64,000 bases of DNA from Allocoleopsis franciscana PCC 7113. GTDB lineage: Bacteria; Cyanobacteriota; Cyanobacteriia; Cyanobacteriales; Coleofasciculaceae. The stretch covers positions 161,501 through 225,500 of the forward strand of contig NC_019738.1 in the NCBI RefSeq assembly GCF_000317515.1, in the 5' to 3' direction. The position numbers and the translations under genes were made by a program. Positions 1 through 9,854 of this stretch are shown here, in pieces (position 1 is the stretch's first letter; each line of letters starts with the position of its first letter). Under the pieces are notes generated by a model that had not been told where the DNA came from, made no database searches, and saw only the letters and a program-made list of their open reading frames with translations.

Positions 1-419
1 TTTAACATCCTTTCTATTTCCGCCGTTGTTACCACTCCTTTTTTCGCTACGCTGTGGATATCGTTTTCTAAAACGTCTTGAATTATTTGATTAGCCAACC
101 GTTTTGTGTACGTTCTTCTTGAACTGACAAATTCTAACTGTTCACTAAACGGTTTCTCACACTTTTCACACTTAAATTGTCGTCTGTTTATTTCTAAAAA
201 CACTGGCATTTCTCCCCAAGGTAAATCTTTTACTATGTGTCGATGATTTTGGTGTAATCTACGACTTTTTGCTCCACAACGAGGGCAATTACTTTCTTTG
301 CCAATTAATTCCACCTGTACAATTATGCCAATCCCTTCATGTTGACGATGTGAAATTACTTTTATTCCTTTTATATTCAAGAGTTCTGTCAGCAGCTTTA
401 TTCTCTTTTTTGTGGCCAT
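1..419 (-). CDS. ISL3-family transposase, N-terminal part (cut by window edge)
   Basis: Reading the minus strand from the ATG at 419, the frame stays open to the window edge, about 139 residues. It begins MATKKRIKLLTELLN and carries a zinc-ribbon with CPRCG near residue 46 and CEKCEKPF near residue 83, followed by a basic helical segment. This N-terminal zinc-finger layout is typical of ISL3-type transposases, which act by a DDE mechanism; the catalytic part lies outside the window. An in-frame extension upstream of 419 exists but has no ATG. The element abuts a LysR gene that has lost its start. Family assignment is from the zinc-ribbon and the basic region only. Confidence 0.7.
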   Translation of the reverse strand, partial: MATKKRIKLLTELLNIKGIKVISHRQHEGIGIIVQVELIGKESNCPRCGAKSRRLHQNHRHIVKDLPWGEMPVFLEINRRQFKCEKCEKPFSEQLEFVSSRRTYTKRLANQIIQDVLENDIHSVAKKGVVTTAEIERML

Positions 420-555
420 CTCACTATCTATGCGTTCAATCCCTGTTTTGACGGTTTATAGTTAATAGGATATGACCTTCTTTGTCAATACCGACAACCA
501 CTTGGTTGACTTTCTTTCGCATTTATTCATCTTTATTGACTTATTTAGCTATTGA
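1..555 (-). mobile_element. Insertion sequence end (ISL3-like), partial
   Basis: This is the promoter-proximal end of an insertion sequence whose transposase reads leftward out of the window. Between the transposase start at 419 and the first LysR-like codons at 556 there is only an AT-rich stretch and a 28-codon minus-strand frame (436-522) I do not recognise. The right boundary is inferred from where LysR similarity begins; I did not identify the terminal inverted repeat or a target duplication, since the other end is not present. Confidence 0.5.
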
Positions 556-1380
556 TTTAGCATACTGACTCATGAAGAACCGAAACTCTTTCATCGGATT
601 GGTCGCCACATTGAAATAACTGAGGCTGGAAAGTTATTACAAGCAGAAGCCCAAAAAATTATCGACCAAGTCGCTTTGACAGAGCGGGGTTTACAGGAAT
701 TAAATAATCTCCAAAGAGGTGAATTAAAATTAGGTTCGAGTCTCACAATTGGCAACTATTGGTTGCCGGATAAGATTAGCCAATTTAAGCACAAACATCC
801 TGGAATTTCAGTCCATTGTACACTCGCTAATACGGAAGAAATATGTGAAGGGACGGCGACGGGACTGTTTGATTTAGGCTTAGTGGAAGGAGAGGTTAAA
901 CCAGCCGTTAAAAATATTCTAGAAGAAGATAGTGTAGGGGGCGATCGCTTAGTGATTATTGTAGGTCAATCTCACCCTTGGTTTCCGCAGGGAGAGGTTG
1001 CCCTGACCGAACTTTATCACACCGATTGGGTGATGCGAGAAGCAGGTTCTGGAACTCAACAAAGATTTGAGCAAGCCCTGCAAAATTGGGGAATTATGCC
1101 CTCGGATTTGAATACTGTTTTAGTCTTGCACAGTGGCGAAATGGTCAAAGCCGTCATTGAAAGCAGTGTTGGTGCAGCCGCCATTTCTGAATTGATGGTC
1201 AAAAAAGAACTCCAGCTTGATAGCCTGCGTGCAATTCAAGTTAAAGACCATAGAAATGGCGCTGCTGTGACGTTGGAAATCGTGCGTCCTTTTTTGAAAC
1301 TGAAGCATCAACGACGTTTTCAAACTCGTCTTTCAAAAGCTTTTGAACAGATGTTGACTTTCGGGACGCACTCTCAATAA
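556..1380 (+). pseudogene. LysR-family transcriptional regulator, 5'-truncated
   Basis: The frame from 556 reads LTHEEPKLFHRIGRHIEITE, which matches the second half of a LysR winged helix, and continues through a complete periplasmic-binding-like effector domain to the stop at 1380. The first 45-50 residues, including the recognition helix, are missing, and an in-frame TGA lies at 553-555. The only later start is a TTG at 676, inside the linker helix. The gene therefore cannot make a normal DNA-binding LysR protein. It converges on a DUF1634/TauE pair; LysR proteins of this type often control sulfur or anion genes, but that link here is inference. Confidence 0.8.
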
Positions 1381-1419
1381 TTGAAAAAAATGTTTAGGAT
1401 GTAAACATCGTGATACATC

Positions 1420-1881
1420 CTAAACATAGGCTCCTATCATGCTGTAAATCAGCGCCATGAGTACACACAAAGTGACAATAATATAAGTAAAATCCCGTTG
1501 TCGTAGAAATACCAAAAAGGAAAATATAACTCGTGCGATCGGTGTGGCAATCAGTATCAGTAGTCCAAGTTGAATTAAGCCACGCCGACTTCCAGAAAAA
1601 ACCGCTTTCAGCACACCCTCTGGAGAACAAAATTCAGAAGGCGTTCCTTGAAAAAACCGATAGTCAGCCGGTTCAGTCCCGTGGCGAATTAAGTACAAAA
1701 TGCCGCCCAAGAAAACGATGGCGCTAGCGAGAAGAACCCCGTATTTGAGTAAATTACTGATAAATTCCTCCAAATGGCGATCGCTCTTGGCGTTGTGCGG
1801 CGTGCAATCACTAGATAGAGGGGTAAGGTTACTCTCGCTCTCAACTTGTTCCTCATTCGCTAACTTCCCTAATGGATACAC
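1420..1881 (-). CDS. DUF1634 membrane protein
   Basis: The 153-residue product has a hydrophilic N-terminus and three membrane helices (about residues 46-66, 96-120 and 128-150), including the stretches LLKYGVLLASAIVFLGGILY and GLIQLGLLILIATPIARVIF. This is the DUF1634 pattern, a family commonly encoded beside TauE/SafE permeases. The start is a GTG at 1881, three bases after the stop of the upstream permease gene, so the two are almost certainly cotranscribed. The role is unknown; it may be an accessory subunit of the permease (inference). Confidence 0.8.
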   Translation of the reverse strand: MYPLGKLANEEQVESESNLTPLSSDCTPHNAKSDRHLEEFISNLLKYGVLLASAIVFLGGILYLIRHGTEPADYRFFQGTPSEFCSPEGVLKAVFSGSRRGLIQLGLLILIATPIARVIFSFLVFLRQRDFTYIIVTLCVLMALIYSMIGAYV

Positions 1882-1884
1882 TCT

Positions 1885-2721
1885 CTATTGCCCCCCAGTT
1901 AGACTGTTGTAAACCATCTTGAACGCCATTACCACGAGGACAAAACTGAAAATCGTCCTCAAAATCTGAGTTTTAGCTCCGACCAAAACCCTAGCTCCCA
2001 AAAAAGCCCCAGGCAGTACTCCTAACATCACCGGCATTGACAAACCTGGATCGATGTAACCCCGCGCCAGGTAAACTCCTGCTGAGGCAGCGGCTGTTAC
2101 ACCTATCATAAAATTGCTAGTAGTAGTGGAAACTTTAAAGGGCAGACGCATAGCCTGATCCATTGCCAGCACCTTAAATGCGCCCGAACCAATACCCAGT
2201 AATCCGGAAAGCACCCCAGCGACTAACATCACACTAAACCCAACCGGAACCGCATGAACCTGATAAGACATTAATCCATCGGTAGTGGGATAAGTTCCAT
2301 TCAGTCTGAGATGATCCACGAAAGGGTCAGAAGATTCCGTATCCGGGGATTCAATTCGCGGTTGTTGTGACAAATAGGCGGAATAAAGTAAGACAATAGC
2401 CAACACAATGGTGAGGGCTTTAACCGAAACAAAGGTGGCAATCAATGCACCGATTATGGCTCCAATTGTGGTCGCGACTTCTAAAAACATTCCCAGTCGC
2501 AGATTGGTAAACCCCTTCTTAATATAGGTCGATGCTGCTCCGGAAGAAGTTGCAATAACAGAGACTAAGGAAGCGCCAACAGCGTAGCGAATATCAACAC
2601 TAAACACTGAAGTTAAGAGGGGCACAATCACCACTCCACCCCCTAAGCCAGTGAGTGACCCTAAAAAGCCAGCCGTAAACGCTCCAACCCAAACGAACAG
2701 AGAAAATTCCAGGATGTTCAA
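1885..2721 (-). CDS. TauE/SafE family anion permease
   Basis: The 278-residue protein is an integral membrane protein with about eight hydrophobic segments arranged as two halves, each with a glycine-rich motif (FLGSLTGLGGGVVIVPLLTS near residue 20 and VLSGLLGIGSGAFKVLAMDQ near residue 170). That internal duplication is characteristic of TauE/SafE/YfcA permeases, which are linked to export or uptake of sulfite, sulfonates and other organic anions. Length is normal. It starts at a TTG (2721) seven bases after AAGGA and is followed closely by the DUF1634 gene. The substrate cannot be deduced. Confidence 0.88.
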   Translation of the reverse strand: MNILEFSLFVWVGAFTAGFLGSLTGLGGGVVIVPLLTSVFSVDIRYAVGASLVSVIATSSGAASTYIKKGFTNLRLGMFLEVATTIGAIIGALIATFVSVKALTIVLAIVLLYSAYLSQQPRIESPDTESSDPFVDHLRLNGTYPTTDGLMSYQVHAVPVGFSVMLVAGVLSGLLGIGSGAFKVLAMDQAMRLPFKVSTTTSNFMIGVTAAASAGVYLARGYIDPGLSMPVMLGVLPGAFLGARVLVGAKTQILRTIFSFVLVVMAFKMVYNSLTGGQ

Positions 2722-2946
2722 TGTTTATCCTTTTTGTTGTGGATGCACAGAAAGAATGCCAGATCATTAGAGAAACAGTGTGAAGTTTTTCAAGCAAGAC
2801 AGCAGCAATGACTTTCCGAGAACTAGAGGCTATTGACAAAGCTACGCCAACGGATTTTGTTAAAAACGATGGGCAATGAAGTAGCTTTTATGCTAGCTCC
2901 TACGGAGCCGCTACACTCATGTATGACATTTCACACCGAACAAACT
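2722..2946. other. Intergenic region with short palindromic repeat
   Basis: No convincing gene is seen. Positions about 2890-2915 contain GCTAGCTCCTACGGAGCCGC, a short palindrome-like motif; a related core (TCCGTAGGAG) recurs near 61710. It is probably a dispersed short repeat. Confidence 0.35.
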
Positions 2947-3363
2947 TCAGTGTTTCATGCTTTTGGTAACGGATGAATGCATCAAGGAGTACTCCTTTTG
3001 TAATGGAAAAAGACAAAGGTTAACCCAACTTAATTTTTGGTTACGGATTGTAAGCGTCTGTTCATCTGGATCAGCCTCCATCAAGCCGAAACAAGTAACC
3101 CCTCGTGGGAGTGGCGTTAAAGCCTGATGTTCCCAGACCATAAATACGCCTAATTTAATTAAAACAAAAGGAACGAGATTATTACCGGAGCTTTTCAGAC
3201 TAGCTTTAAACAAACCCAAGTAACTGCATCGAAATACTTTACATAAAAATTTCTGATAAAGATTATTGAGTTTTTCAGCAGGGGCAAGAATCAATTGATT
3301 CTTGCCACGGGCACCGCCCCAAAGTCCAAAATAGAGTTGCAGCCGTTGTGAACTCTTTTGCAT
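2947..3363 (-). CDS. Hypothetical protein
   Basis: A 138-residue minus-strand frame starts at the ATG at 3363 (MQKSSQRLQLYFGLWGG); a longer start at 3390 is possible. The composition looks protein-like, with a predicted alpha/beta mixture and no signal peptide or clear membrane helix. I do not recognise the family. It is divergent from the thioesterase gene, sharing about 70 bases of upstream DNA. It could be a cyanobacterial orphan or a chance frame; support rests on composition and on absence of a competing gene. Confidence 0.45.
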   Translation of the reverse strand: MQKSSQRLQLYFGLWGGARGKNQLILAPAEKLNNLYQKFLCKVFRCSYLGLFKASLKSSGNNLVPFVLIKLGVFMVWEHQALTPLPRGVTCFGLMEADPDEQTLTIRNQKLSWVNLCLFPLQKEYSLMHSSVTKSMKH

Positions 3364-3430
3364 GATCAAGAGGTGGATGATCACAGTCAATTCATCCTGC
3401 CGTATTCAATACACTAAAATCATTGGTCAA

Positions 3431-3922
3431 ATGCCGGAACAATCATATACCTCAGCTCAATTGCCACCCAGTGCCGAAATCCAAAACTATTCTTTAACAG
3501 CTACTACAGAGAACTGGTTTGAATATCTGGTGCGGGCACAACCCCATCACACCGATTATTCGGGTGTTGTTTGGCATGGCGCTTACCTAGCCTGGATGGA
3601 AGAAGCACGAGTTGAATGCTTGCGCTCAATCGGCATCGATTATGCTGAGTTAGTCGCCTTGGGATGTGAGTTACCGGTTGTCGAACTTTCCATCCGCTAT
3701 CACCGCTCCCTGCGGATGGGAATGGCAGCCGCTGTTAGAACCCGTATGGCAGATATGGAAGGTGTGCGAATCAATTGGGATTATCAGATTCAATCCCTCG
3801 ATGGAGAAGAACTCTATTTAACAGCACGTATTACATTAGTTGCCGTTGATCGTGAAAAAGGCAAGATTTTGCGACAATTGCCTTCAGCCGTGAAAGATGC
3901 ATTGGTGAAGCTTTCCGTATAA
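3431..3922 (+). CDS. Acyl-CoA thioesterase, hot-dog fold (YbgC/FadM-like)
   Basis: The 163-residue product has the hot-dog thioesterase signature HHTDYSGVVWHGAYLAWMEE near residues 38-57, in which the D of the HxxD segment is the expected catalytic residue of 4-hydroxybenzoyl-CoA-type enzymes, followed by a long helix and the remaining strands. The family hydrolyses acyl- or aryl-CoA esters in the cytosol. The start at 3431 is preferred because the extension to 3362 overlaps the divergent gene and is not conserved-looking. Length is slightly above the usual 130-150 because of an N-terminal tail. The exact substrate is unknown; a role in DHNA-CoA hydrolysis is possible but not shown. Confidence 0.82.
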   Translation: MPEQSYTSAQLPPSAEIQNYSLTATTENWFEYLVRAQPHHTDYSGVVWHGAYLAWMEEARVECLRSIGIDYAELVALGCELPVVELSIRYHRSLRMGMAAAVRTRMADMEGVRINWDYQIQSLDGEELYLTARITLVAVDREKGKILRQLPSAVKDALVKLSV

Positions 3923-4430
3923 AGACCAACATTCAGTAGGGAAATTGCCGAGCGTTTCCTAACTGAGGTATCAGATAAGACTTGCAAGGTGCGATCGCTT
4001 CCTGTAGCAAATTCAGAGGCAATCGCACTTTTATTTTTGAATAAAATCCTACAAAAGAAACAAGACTTAATTTATAAAGTATATAATTCTCTATCTAAAG
4101 AAGTACTTCTCTAGTCACGGAGAAATGAATTAGTAGAATGCAGATACGATGTGTTTGTGAACATCCAAAATAACAAAGTGAGTCCGTCAAAGCGTTGACG
4201 ACTGACATCAACGGGATATTCCAAAACATTTTCAAGCTCTTTCGTAACATCGGGGCTGAAGTTGTGTTCGCTAAGCCCGAAACCGCCTCAGCCCTTGAAG
4301 CGAAAGTTAGCGATTGCAGCGCTTTATCATTGATCAAGAGGTCATGGGTCATTTTTTGACTTGTACTGAATCAATCACTTTTAACCTAACTGCTTCAAAA
4401 TTGCAAAGTCCACAAGGCAGAAATTAAGTT
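3923..4430. other. Intergenic region upstream of phosphoketolase
   Basis: About 500 bases without a convincing gene. An 85-codon minus-strand frame at 4095-4352 lacks family features and was not accepted. The promoter for the phosphoketolase gene must lie here, but I cannot assign the -35/-10 boxes reliably. Confidence 0.4.
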
Positions 4431-6914
4431 ATGATTCAAGCGACCACTCCCAGAGCACAACAAGGCTCTCTTTCCGCAGAAGAATTACACAAAATGAACG
4501 CCTATTGGCGTGCGGCTAACTACCTTTCTGTAGGACAAATCTATTTATTAGATAATCCACTGCTTAAGGAACCTCTCAAGCTAGAACATGTTAAGCCTAG
4601 GTTGCTGGGACATTGGGGCACGACTCCAGGACTTAACTTTATCTACGTCCACTTCAACCGCATCATTAAGAAATACGACCTAAACAGCATCTACATTGCA
4701 GGACCTGGGCATGGGGGGCCTGGGCTAGTTGCCAATACCTACCTAGAAGGCACCTATAGCGAGTACTATCCCAATGTGTCTCAAGATGCGGCAGGGATGA
4801 AGCGATTGTTCAAACAGTTCTCCTTCCCCCGTGGCATTCCCAGCCACGTTGCCCCTGAAACTCCGGGTTCAATCCACGAAGGGGGTGAACTGGGTTATGC
4901 GGTTTCCCATGCTTATGGTGCTGCCTTCGATAACCCTGACTTATTAGTCTGCTGTGTAGTGGGTGACGGGGAAGCAGAAACCGGCCCCCTGGCTACAGCT
5001 TGGCACTCCAATAAGTTCCTCAACCCTGCCACCGATGGGGTTGTACTGCCCATCCTGCACCTGAACGGCTACAAAATTGCGAATCCGACAGTCCTATCCC
5101 GGATTAGCCATGAGGAGTTAGAAAGCCTGTTTGTTGGCTACGGTTACAAGCCCTATTTCGTCGAAGGTTCAGAACCCGAAGCCATGCACCAATTGATGGC
5201 GGGAACCCTGGACACCGTAATTGAAGAAATTAAGGCCATCCAGCATGATGCCCGTGTTAATGGCAACACCAAGCGTCCTCAATGGCCCATCATTATTTTG
5301 CGATCGCCCAAGGGTTGGACAGGCCCGAAAGAAGTGGATGGCAAGAAAACCGAGGATTTTTGGCGGAGTCACCAAGTTCCCTTTGCCGAACTCGCCAGCA
5401 AGCCAGACCATATTAAACTGCTCGAAGACTGGATGAAGAGTTACAAGCCTGAAGAACTCTTCGATGAAAATGGCAAGTTAATTGACGAACTCGCAGAACT
5501 CGCTCCCAAAGGACATCGGCGCATGGGTGACAACCCCCACGCCAACGGCGGAATTCTGCTGCGTGATTTGAAGATGCCCGACTTCCAAGATTATGCGGTG
5601 GAGGTGACCCATCCCGGCACTACCAATGCAGAAGCCACTCGCGTCATGGGTCAATTCCTACGGGATGTGATGAGGCGCAACCAACAAAGCCGCAACTTCC
5701 GGATTGTTGGGCCAGATGAGACGGCGTCCAACCGCTGGGGCGATGTGTTTGAAGCCACAGATCGCACCTGGATGGATGAAACCTACCCCTACGACGATCA
5801 TCTTTCTCCCGATGGGCGAGTCATGGAAATGCTCAGCGAACATACCTGCCAGGGTTGGCTGGAAGGCTATTTGCTCACAGGGCGTCATGGCTTCTTCTCT
5901 TGCTACGAGGCGTTTATTCACCTCGTTGACTCGATGTTCAACCAGCACGCCAAGTGGCTGGAGAGTTGCCGTCACATTCCCTGGCGCAGACCGATCGCTT
6001 CTCTCAACTACCTCTTAACCTCTCACGTCTGGCGACAAGACCACAATGGTTTCAGCCACCAAGACCCCGGTTTTATTGACCATGTCGTCAACAAGAAAGC
6101 CAGTGTAATCCGGGTTTACCTGCCACCGGACGCTAATACCCTATTGTCTGTGACCGACCACTGTTTGCGTAGCCGTCACTATGTCAACGTCGTCGTCGCT
6201 GGAAAACAGCCCGCGTTGCAGTATTTAGATATGGATGCAGCGATTAAGCACTGTACAGCAGGTGTTGGTATTTGGGAATGGGCTAGCAACGACCAGAACA
6301 GTGAACCCGATGTGGTCATGGCTTGTTGTGGCGATATTCCCACCCTGGAAACGTTGGCGGCAGTTGATTTATTGCGCCAGAACTTCCCTGAACTCAAGGT
6401 ACGGGTGGTGAACGTGGTGGACTTGATGAAACTCCAACCTGAAACCGAACATCCTCATGGTCTGAATGATAAAGATTTTGACTCGATCTTTACACCCGAT
6501 AAACCTGTGATTTTTGCCTATCATGGCTATCCCTGGCTGATTCACCGCCTAACCTACCGCCGGACAAACCACAAGAACCTGCATGTGCGGGGATATAAGG
6601 AAGAGGGTACAACGAGCACGCCTTTTGACATGGTGGTACGGAATGATATGGATCGCTTCCATCTAGTGATGGATGTGATCGATCGCGTGCCCGGACTTCA
6701 GTATATCGGAGCGCATGTCAAACAGAAGCTCCACGATAAGTTAGTCGAGCATGTGCATTACATTTCCAAATATGGGGATGATTTGCCTGAAGTTCGCGAC
6801 TGGAAGTGGCCTTACTCTGGCGGTGCTCAACCTGAAACACCCAGTGAAACGAAATCAACAGATGCTGCTGATGAAGGGGGAACGGTGCGATCGGGTGCTC
6901 CGGCTAAGAAGTGA
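4431..6914 (+). CDS. xfp: Phosphoketolase (xylulose-5-P / fructose-6-P)
   Basis: The 827-residue protein is a full-length phosphoketolase. Visible motifs include [20 protein letters not shown] near residue 91, the thiamine-diphosphate motif [20 protein letters not shown] near residue 179 and the central [10 protein letters not shown] near residue 425. The enzyme cleaves xylulose 5-phosphate (and usually fructose 6-phosphate) with phosphate to acetyl phosphate plus glyceraldehyde 3-phosphate (or erythrose 4-phosphate). Acetate kinase, which uses acetyl phosphate, lies 3 kb downstream on the same strand. The C-terminus is a low-complexity tail. A strong hairpin terminator follows, so it is probably monocistronic. 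Confidence 0.97.
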   Translation: MIQATTPRAQQGSLSAEELHKMNAYWRAANYLSVGQIYLLDNPLLKEPLKLEHVKPRLLGHWGTTPGLNFIYVHFNRIIKKYDLNSIYIAGPGHGGPGLVANTYLEGTYSEYYPNVSQDAAGMKRLFKQFSFPRGIPSHVAPETPGSIHEGGELGYAVSHAYGAAFDNPDLLVCCVVGDGEAETGPLATAWHSNKFLNPATDGVVLPILHLNGYKIANPTVLSRISHEELESLFVGYGYKPYFVEGSEPEAMHQLMAGTLDTVIEEIKAIQHDARVNGNTKRPQWPIIILRSPKGWTGPKEVDGKKTEDFWRSHQVPFAELASKPDHIKLLEDWMKSYKPEELFDENGKLIDELAELAPKGHRRMGDNPHANGGILLRDLKMPDFQDYAVEVTHPGTTNAEATRVMGQFLRDVMRRNQQSRNFRIVGPDETASNRWGDVFEATDRTWMDETYPYDDHLSPDGRVMEMLSEHTCQGWLEGYLLTGRHGFFSCYEAFIHLVDSMFNQHAKWLESCRHIPWRRPIASLNYLLTSHVWRQDHNGFSHQDPGFIDHVVNKKASVIRVYLPPDANTLLSVTDHCLRSRHYVNVVVAGKQPALQYLDMDAAIKHCTAGVGIWEWASNDQNSEPDVVMACCGDIPTLETLAAVDLLRQNFPELKVRVVNVVDLMKLQPETEHPHGLNDKDFDSIFTPDKPVIFAYHGYPWLIHRLTYRRTNHKNLHVRGYKEEGTTSTPFDMVVRNDMDRFHLVMDVIDRVPGLQYIGAHVKQKLHDKLVEHVHYISKYGDDLPEVRDWKWPYSGGAQPETPSETKSTDAADEGGTVRSGAPAKK

Positions 6915-6954
6915 TACCGTTTTCCCAAGCAATTGCAACAGTTCTCGTTAAGAG

Positions 6955-6988
6955 AAGGGGGCGTTAATAACGCTCCCTTTCTTTTCTG
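6955..6988 (+). terminator. Rho-independent terminator of xfp
   Basis: An 11-bp stem (AAGGGGGCGTT paired with AACGCTCCCTT, one G-T pair) with a three-base loop is followed by TCTTTTCT. It sits 40 bases past the phosphoketolase stop. Confidence 0.8.
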
Positions 6989-7021
6989 ATAGACGGTGGT
7001 TGATTAATTTTTCTTTCTGAC

Positions 7022-7771
7022 CTATGACCCAACTTTAACATTCCAGGCTTTTGTCTCCTGTTCTGTGTAAAACTCTGCCCTCACTCGCTGACAAAATCGT
7101 TGTAAATTATCGAGTTTTAGCGCTTGCTCTTTGAGAAGGGATTGCGAATTATCATAGATTAATCGTGAGAGCAAGCCATAGGCAGCCGCATCAAGAGTGG
7201 TTGCTTTTGCACCCATGAAAAACGGCTTATCTCCCAAGAAATCAGACAAAGCGGACAAATCACGCTTTCCAATTTCATAGATTTCCGACTCAGAATGACG
7301 ACCCATACCATGACCCCATAATTGTTTTAAGATTTGGTCATGTAACTCTTCAAGAATCTGGTTTTGAATAGATTCTGGAAATTCCTTTAATATTAATTCT
7401 TCTAGAATCGTTCTATAGGATAACCAGTTATCTTCTATTTTATAGATATAATAAATCGCCACCCAATAAAGATTTTCTTCTATTAGCCGTAGGAATGCTA
7501 AGGAAACAGCTTTTTCTTCCTTGCTTAAGTTTCCATTTGGCTCAACTTCCAAGGTTTTATTCAGATAATCAATAATTAAATTCGAGTCGCCAATAAGTTT
7601 ACCGTTGTATCGAATAAATGGGATCTTCCCTTTAGGCGCATCTTGAAACGTTAGTTCCCTGCTCACTTCATAGGGCAATTTAGCAATCCGAAAATATGTA
7701 TGTAGTTTGATACAAAAAGGACTTAAATCGGGTAATCCCCAACAGGGTGAAGATTGGTAAAGCTCAATCAT
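7022..7771 (-). CDS. Glutathione S-transferase family protein (metaxin-like)
   Basis: The 249-residue protein has an N-terminal thioredoxin-like domain (about residues 1-77) with the SPFCIKLHTYFRIAKLPYEV segment and the cis-proline region GKIPFIRYNGKLIGDSNLII, then an all-helical GST C-terminal domain. The spacing resembles the metaxin/Tom37-like GST branch rather than classic dehydroascorbate-type enzymes. Presumed cytosolic; it may conjugate or bind glutathione adducts, substrate unknown. It is convergent with xfp. The stop lies at 7022, and the start is the ATG at 7771. Confidence 0.85.
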   Translation of the reverse strand: MIELYQSSPCWGLPDLSPFCIKLHTYFRIAKLPYEVSRELTFQDAPKGKIPFIRYNGKLIGDSNLIIDYLNKTLEVEPNGNLSKEEKAVSLAFLRLIEENLYWVAIYYIYKIEDNWLSYRTILEELILKEFPESIQNQILEELHDQILKQLWGHGMGRHSESEIYEIGKRDLSALSDFLGDKPFFMGAKATTLDAAAYGLLSRLIYDNSQSLLKEQALKLDNLQRFCQRVRAEFYTEQETKAWNVKVGS

Positions 7772-8354
7772 GGTTTATCCTTCCGATTGCTAAATCTCAA
7801 AAGGTGATGAAGACTTATTATCAGATATCGTGGCTCCGAAGCTTATTTATCAATAAAATCTTAAGGATTTCGTTCTGTTTTGAAAATGGCTAACCAACAC
7901 ATATTTGCCATTTTTTAATATTTTTAGGATAAAGAATTAATACATATAAAAGCTTATTGATATAAGTTGAAAGAGCATTGAATCTCTTGCTCCAACATGC
8001 CTTATCCTCTTACTCTCTGTCGCCAGAGAGATTAATACCCCAAAATTTTCATGCTATAAAAAATACTCTCTACCTATAGAAATTCAGTGAAAAAGTTTGA
8101 GTTAGCCCACTCTAAGAGCGGGTGACACTATCTATTGCTTTGAATCCAAGGATCGGAATGATGGGGCGGCTTACTGGCTGTCCAGATAGGATGTCACTGA
8201 AATTTATTGTTGACTAACTACGCACTTGAAATGCGCTGCATTAGGCTGGTGCTGTTCGCGAAATCGGGGTGTAATTCGTAGGCGATCGCAAAGTTCAATT
8301 CAAGCGCAACCCCATTGAACCAATGATGTTGATCAAACGTTTAGGAATAAAATC
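7772..8354. other. Intergenic region between GST gene and sugar transporter
   Basis: About 580 bases with no supported gene. It holds AT-rich DNA, one GCGATCGC site at 8283 and a small hairpin (CTCTCTG / CAGAGAG, near 8016-8030). It should contain divergent promoters for the GST and transporter genes, but no boxes could be fixed. Confidence 0.35.
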
Positions 8355-8372
8355 ATGTTTACTCAAAGGTAG
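8355..8372 (+). other. Probable original start of the MFS gene, ended by TAG at codon 6
   Basis: An ATG at 8355, preceded by AGGA about eight bases upstream, is in frame with the transporter and reads M-F-T-Q-R followed by TAG (8370-8372). The same frame then continues DIAAKPKTSYLILIAGAA, which has the form of the cytosolic tail and first membrane helix of sugar porters. So the natural start is separated from the rest by one nonsense codon. A sequencing error is possible. Confidence 0.7.
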
Positions 8373-8441
8373 GATATTGCTGCTAAACCCAAGACTTCTT
8401 ATCTGATTCTAATTGCTGGTGCCGCCGCCCTTGGTGGCTTT

Positions 8442-9767
8442 TTGTTCGGGTTTGATACGGCAGTAATCAATGGTGCCGTCGGAGCACTACAAAAAGCCTA
8501 TAACGCGACTAGTGGGATGACGGGTTTTGCCGTGTCTTCTGCATTGTTGGGTTCTGCACTAGGAGCCTTCTTTGCTGGCCCCCTCGCTGATCGCCAAGGA
8601 CGCATCAAGACCATGGCGATGGCATCTGTGTTGTTTACCCTCAGTGCCATTGGTTCGGGTATGGCGTTTGGCATCTGGGATTTCATCTTCTGGCGTGCCT
8701 TGGGTGGAATTGCAGTGGGTATGGCTAGCGTGATTGCACCGGCTTATATTGCAGAGGTGGCTCCCGCTCACCTACGAGGAAGGCTGGGTTCGCTGCAACA
8801 AATGGCGATTGTCGTGGGTATCTTCATTGCCTTACTGAGTGATTACTTTATCGCGTTGGGAGCAGGCGGGTCAGCCGAAGCACCGTTTTGGTTTGGGGTG
8901 TCTGCTTGGCGCTGGATGTTTTGGTCAGAAATTCCGCCAGCCATCCTCTACGGGGTAGCGGCTTTGATGATTCCCGAATCGCCTCGATATCTGGTTGCTC
9001 AGGGTCAAGACCGGAAAGCGGCGGATGTTCTCGCCAAGGTTGTGGGGGGTGATGTACTCTCCAAAGTTGAGGAAATCCGCCAGACGGTTAACATGGAGCG
9101 CAAACCTCAATTCTCTGACCTCCTAAGCCGACGGGGTGGTCTATTGCCGATTGTCTGGGTGGGAATGGGTCTATCTATCCTCCAGCAGTTCGTGGGTATT
9201 AACGTTATCTTTTATTACAGCAGTATTTTGTGGCAGGCTGTCGGATTCTCAGAACGGGATTCCCTATTAATTACGGTAATCACAGGCATTGTTAATATTG
9301 TGACCACCTTTATTGCGATCGCTACCGTAGACAAGTTTGGTCGCAAGCCTCTCCTGCTGTTAGGGTCAATTGGGATGACCGTTACCTTAGGAACACTGGC
9401 GCTTGTTTTTGGCAACGCGGCGATCGACCCTGCCACTGGTAATCCAAGCCTGACGGGTTCTGCTGGCATTATTGCCCTTCTCGCCGCTAACCTCTATGTC
9501 GTCTTCTTCGGCTTCTCTTGGGGGCCGATTGTTTGGGTGTTGTTAGGGGAAATATTTAACAATAAAATTCGAGCGGCTGCACTTTCACTTGCTGCCTCGA
9601 TTCAGTGGATTGCTAATTTTATCGTCTCCACGACCTTTCCTCCCTTGCTTAACACCTTCGGCCTCGGTTCTGCCTATGGTATTTATACGATCGCAGCCGC
9701 CATCTCCATCTTTTTCGTGGCACTTTTTATTAAGGAAACCAAAGGTAAGGAACTAGAAGAAATGTAA
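8442..9767 (+). CDS. Sugar porter family MFS transporter (5' end interrupted)
   Basis: The 441-residue frame has the MFS sugar-porter signatures: GPLADRQGRIK after helix 2, ALGGIAVGMASVIAPAYIAE, PESPRYLVAQGQ near the end of the sixth helix, GINVIFYYSS in helix 7 and the terminal KETKGKELEEM. Such proteins import hexoses by proton symport at the plasma membrane. The TTG at 8442 lies inside the first membrane helix; codons from 8373 onward are clearly part of the protein but follow an in-frame TAG. Unless translation begins at a non-canonical codon (for example ATT at 8376 or CTG at 8394), helix 1 is lost. It lies between xfp and ackA and may feed hexose into that pathway (inference). Confidence 0.88.
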   Translation: MFGFDTAVINGAVGALQKAYNATSGMTGFAVSSALLGSALGAFFAGPLADRQGRIKTMAMASVLFTLSAIGSGMAFGIWDFIFWRALGGIAVGMASVIAPAYIAEVAPAHLRGRLGSLQQMAIVVGIFIALLSDYFIALGAGGSAEAPFWFGVSAWRWMFWSEIPPAILYGVAALMIPESPRYLVAQGQDRKAADVLAKVVGGDVLSKVEEIRQTVNMERKPQFSDLLSRRGGLLPIVWVGMGLSILQQFVGINVIFYYSSILWQAVGFSERDSLLITVITGIVNIVTTFIAIATVDKFGRKPLLLLGSIGMTVTLGTLALVFGNAAIDPATGNPSLTGSAGIIALLAANLYVVFFGFSWGPIVWVLLGEIFNNKIRAAALSLAASIQWIANFIVSTTFPPLLNTFGLGSAYGIYTIAAAISIFFVALFIKETKGKELEEM

Positions 9768-9854
9768 TATGATGTCCAGTTGATTACCCTTAATAAAAGC
9801 ATGTTTGTAGTGAGCGATTGAGCGCCCACAGTGAGAGTAAATTAAGGGATGATC

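Noticed and set aside
269-451. 60-codon plus-strand hydrophobic frame
   Set aside because: Lies antisense to the clear transposase zinc-ribbon frame.
2600-2839. 79-codon minus-strand frame
   Set aside because: It mostly overlaps the TauE permease in another frame.
4095-4352. 85-codon minus-strand frame
   Set aside because: No ribosome site, no family features, irregular composition; treated as chance.
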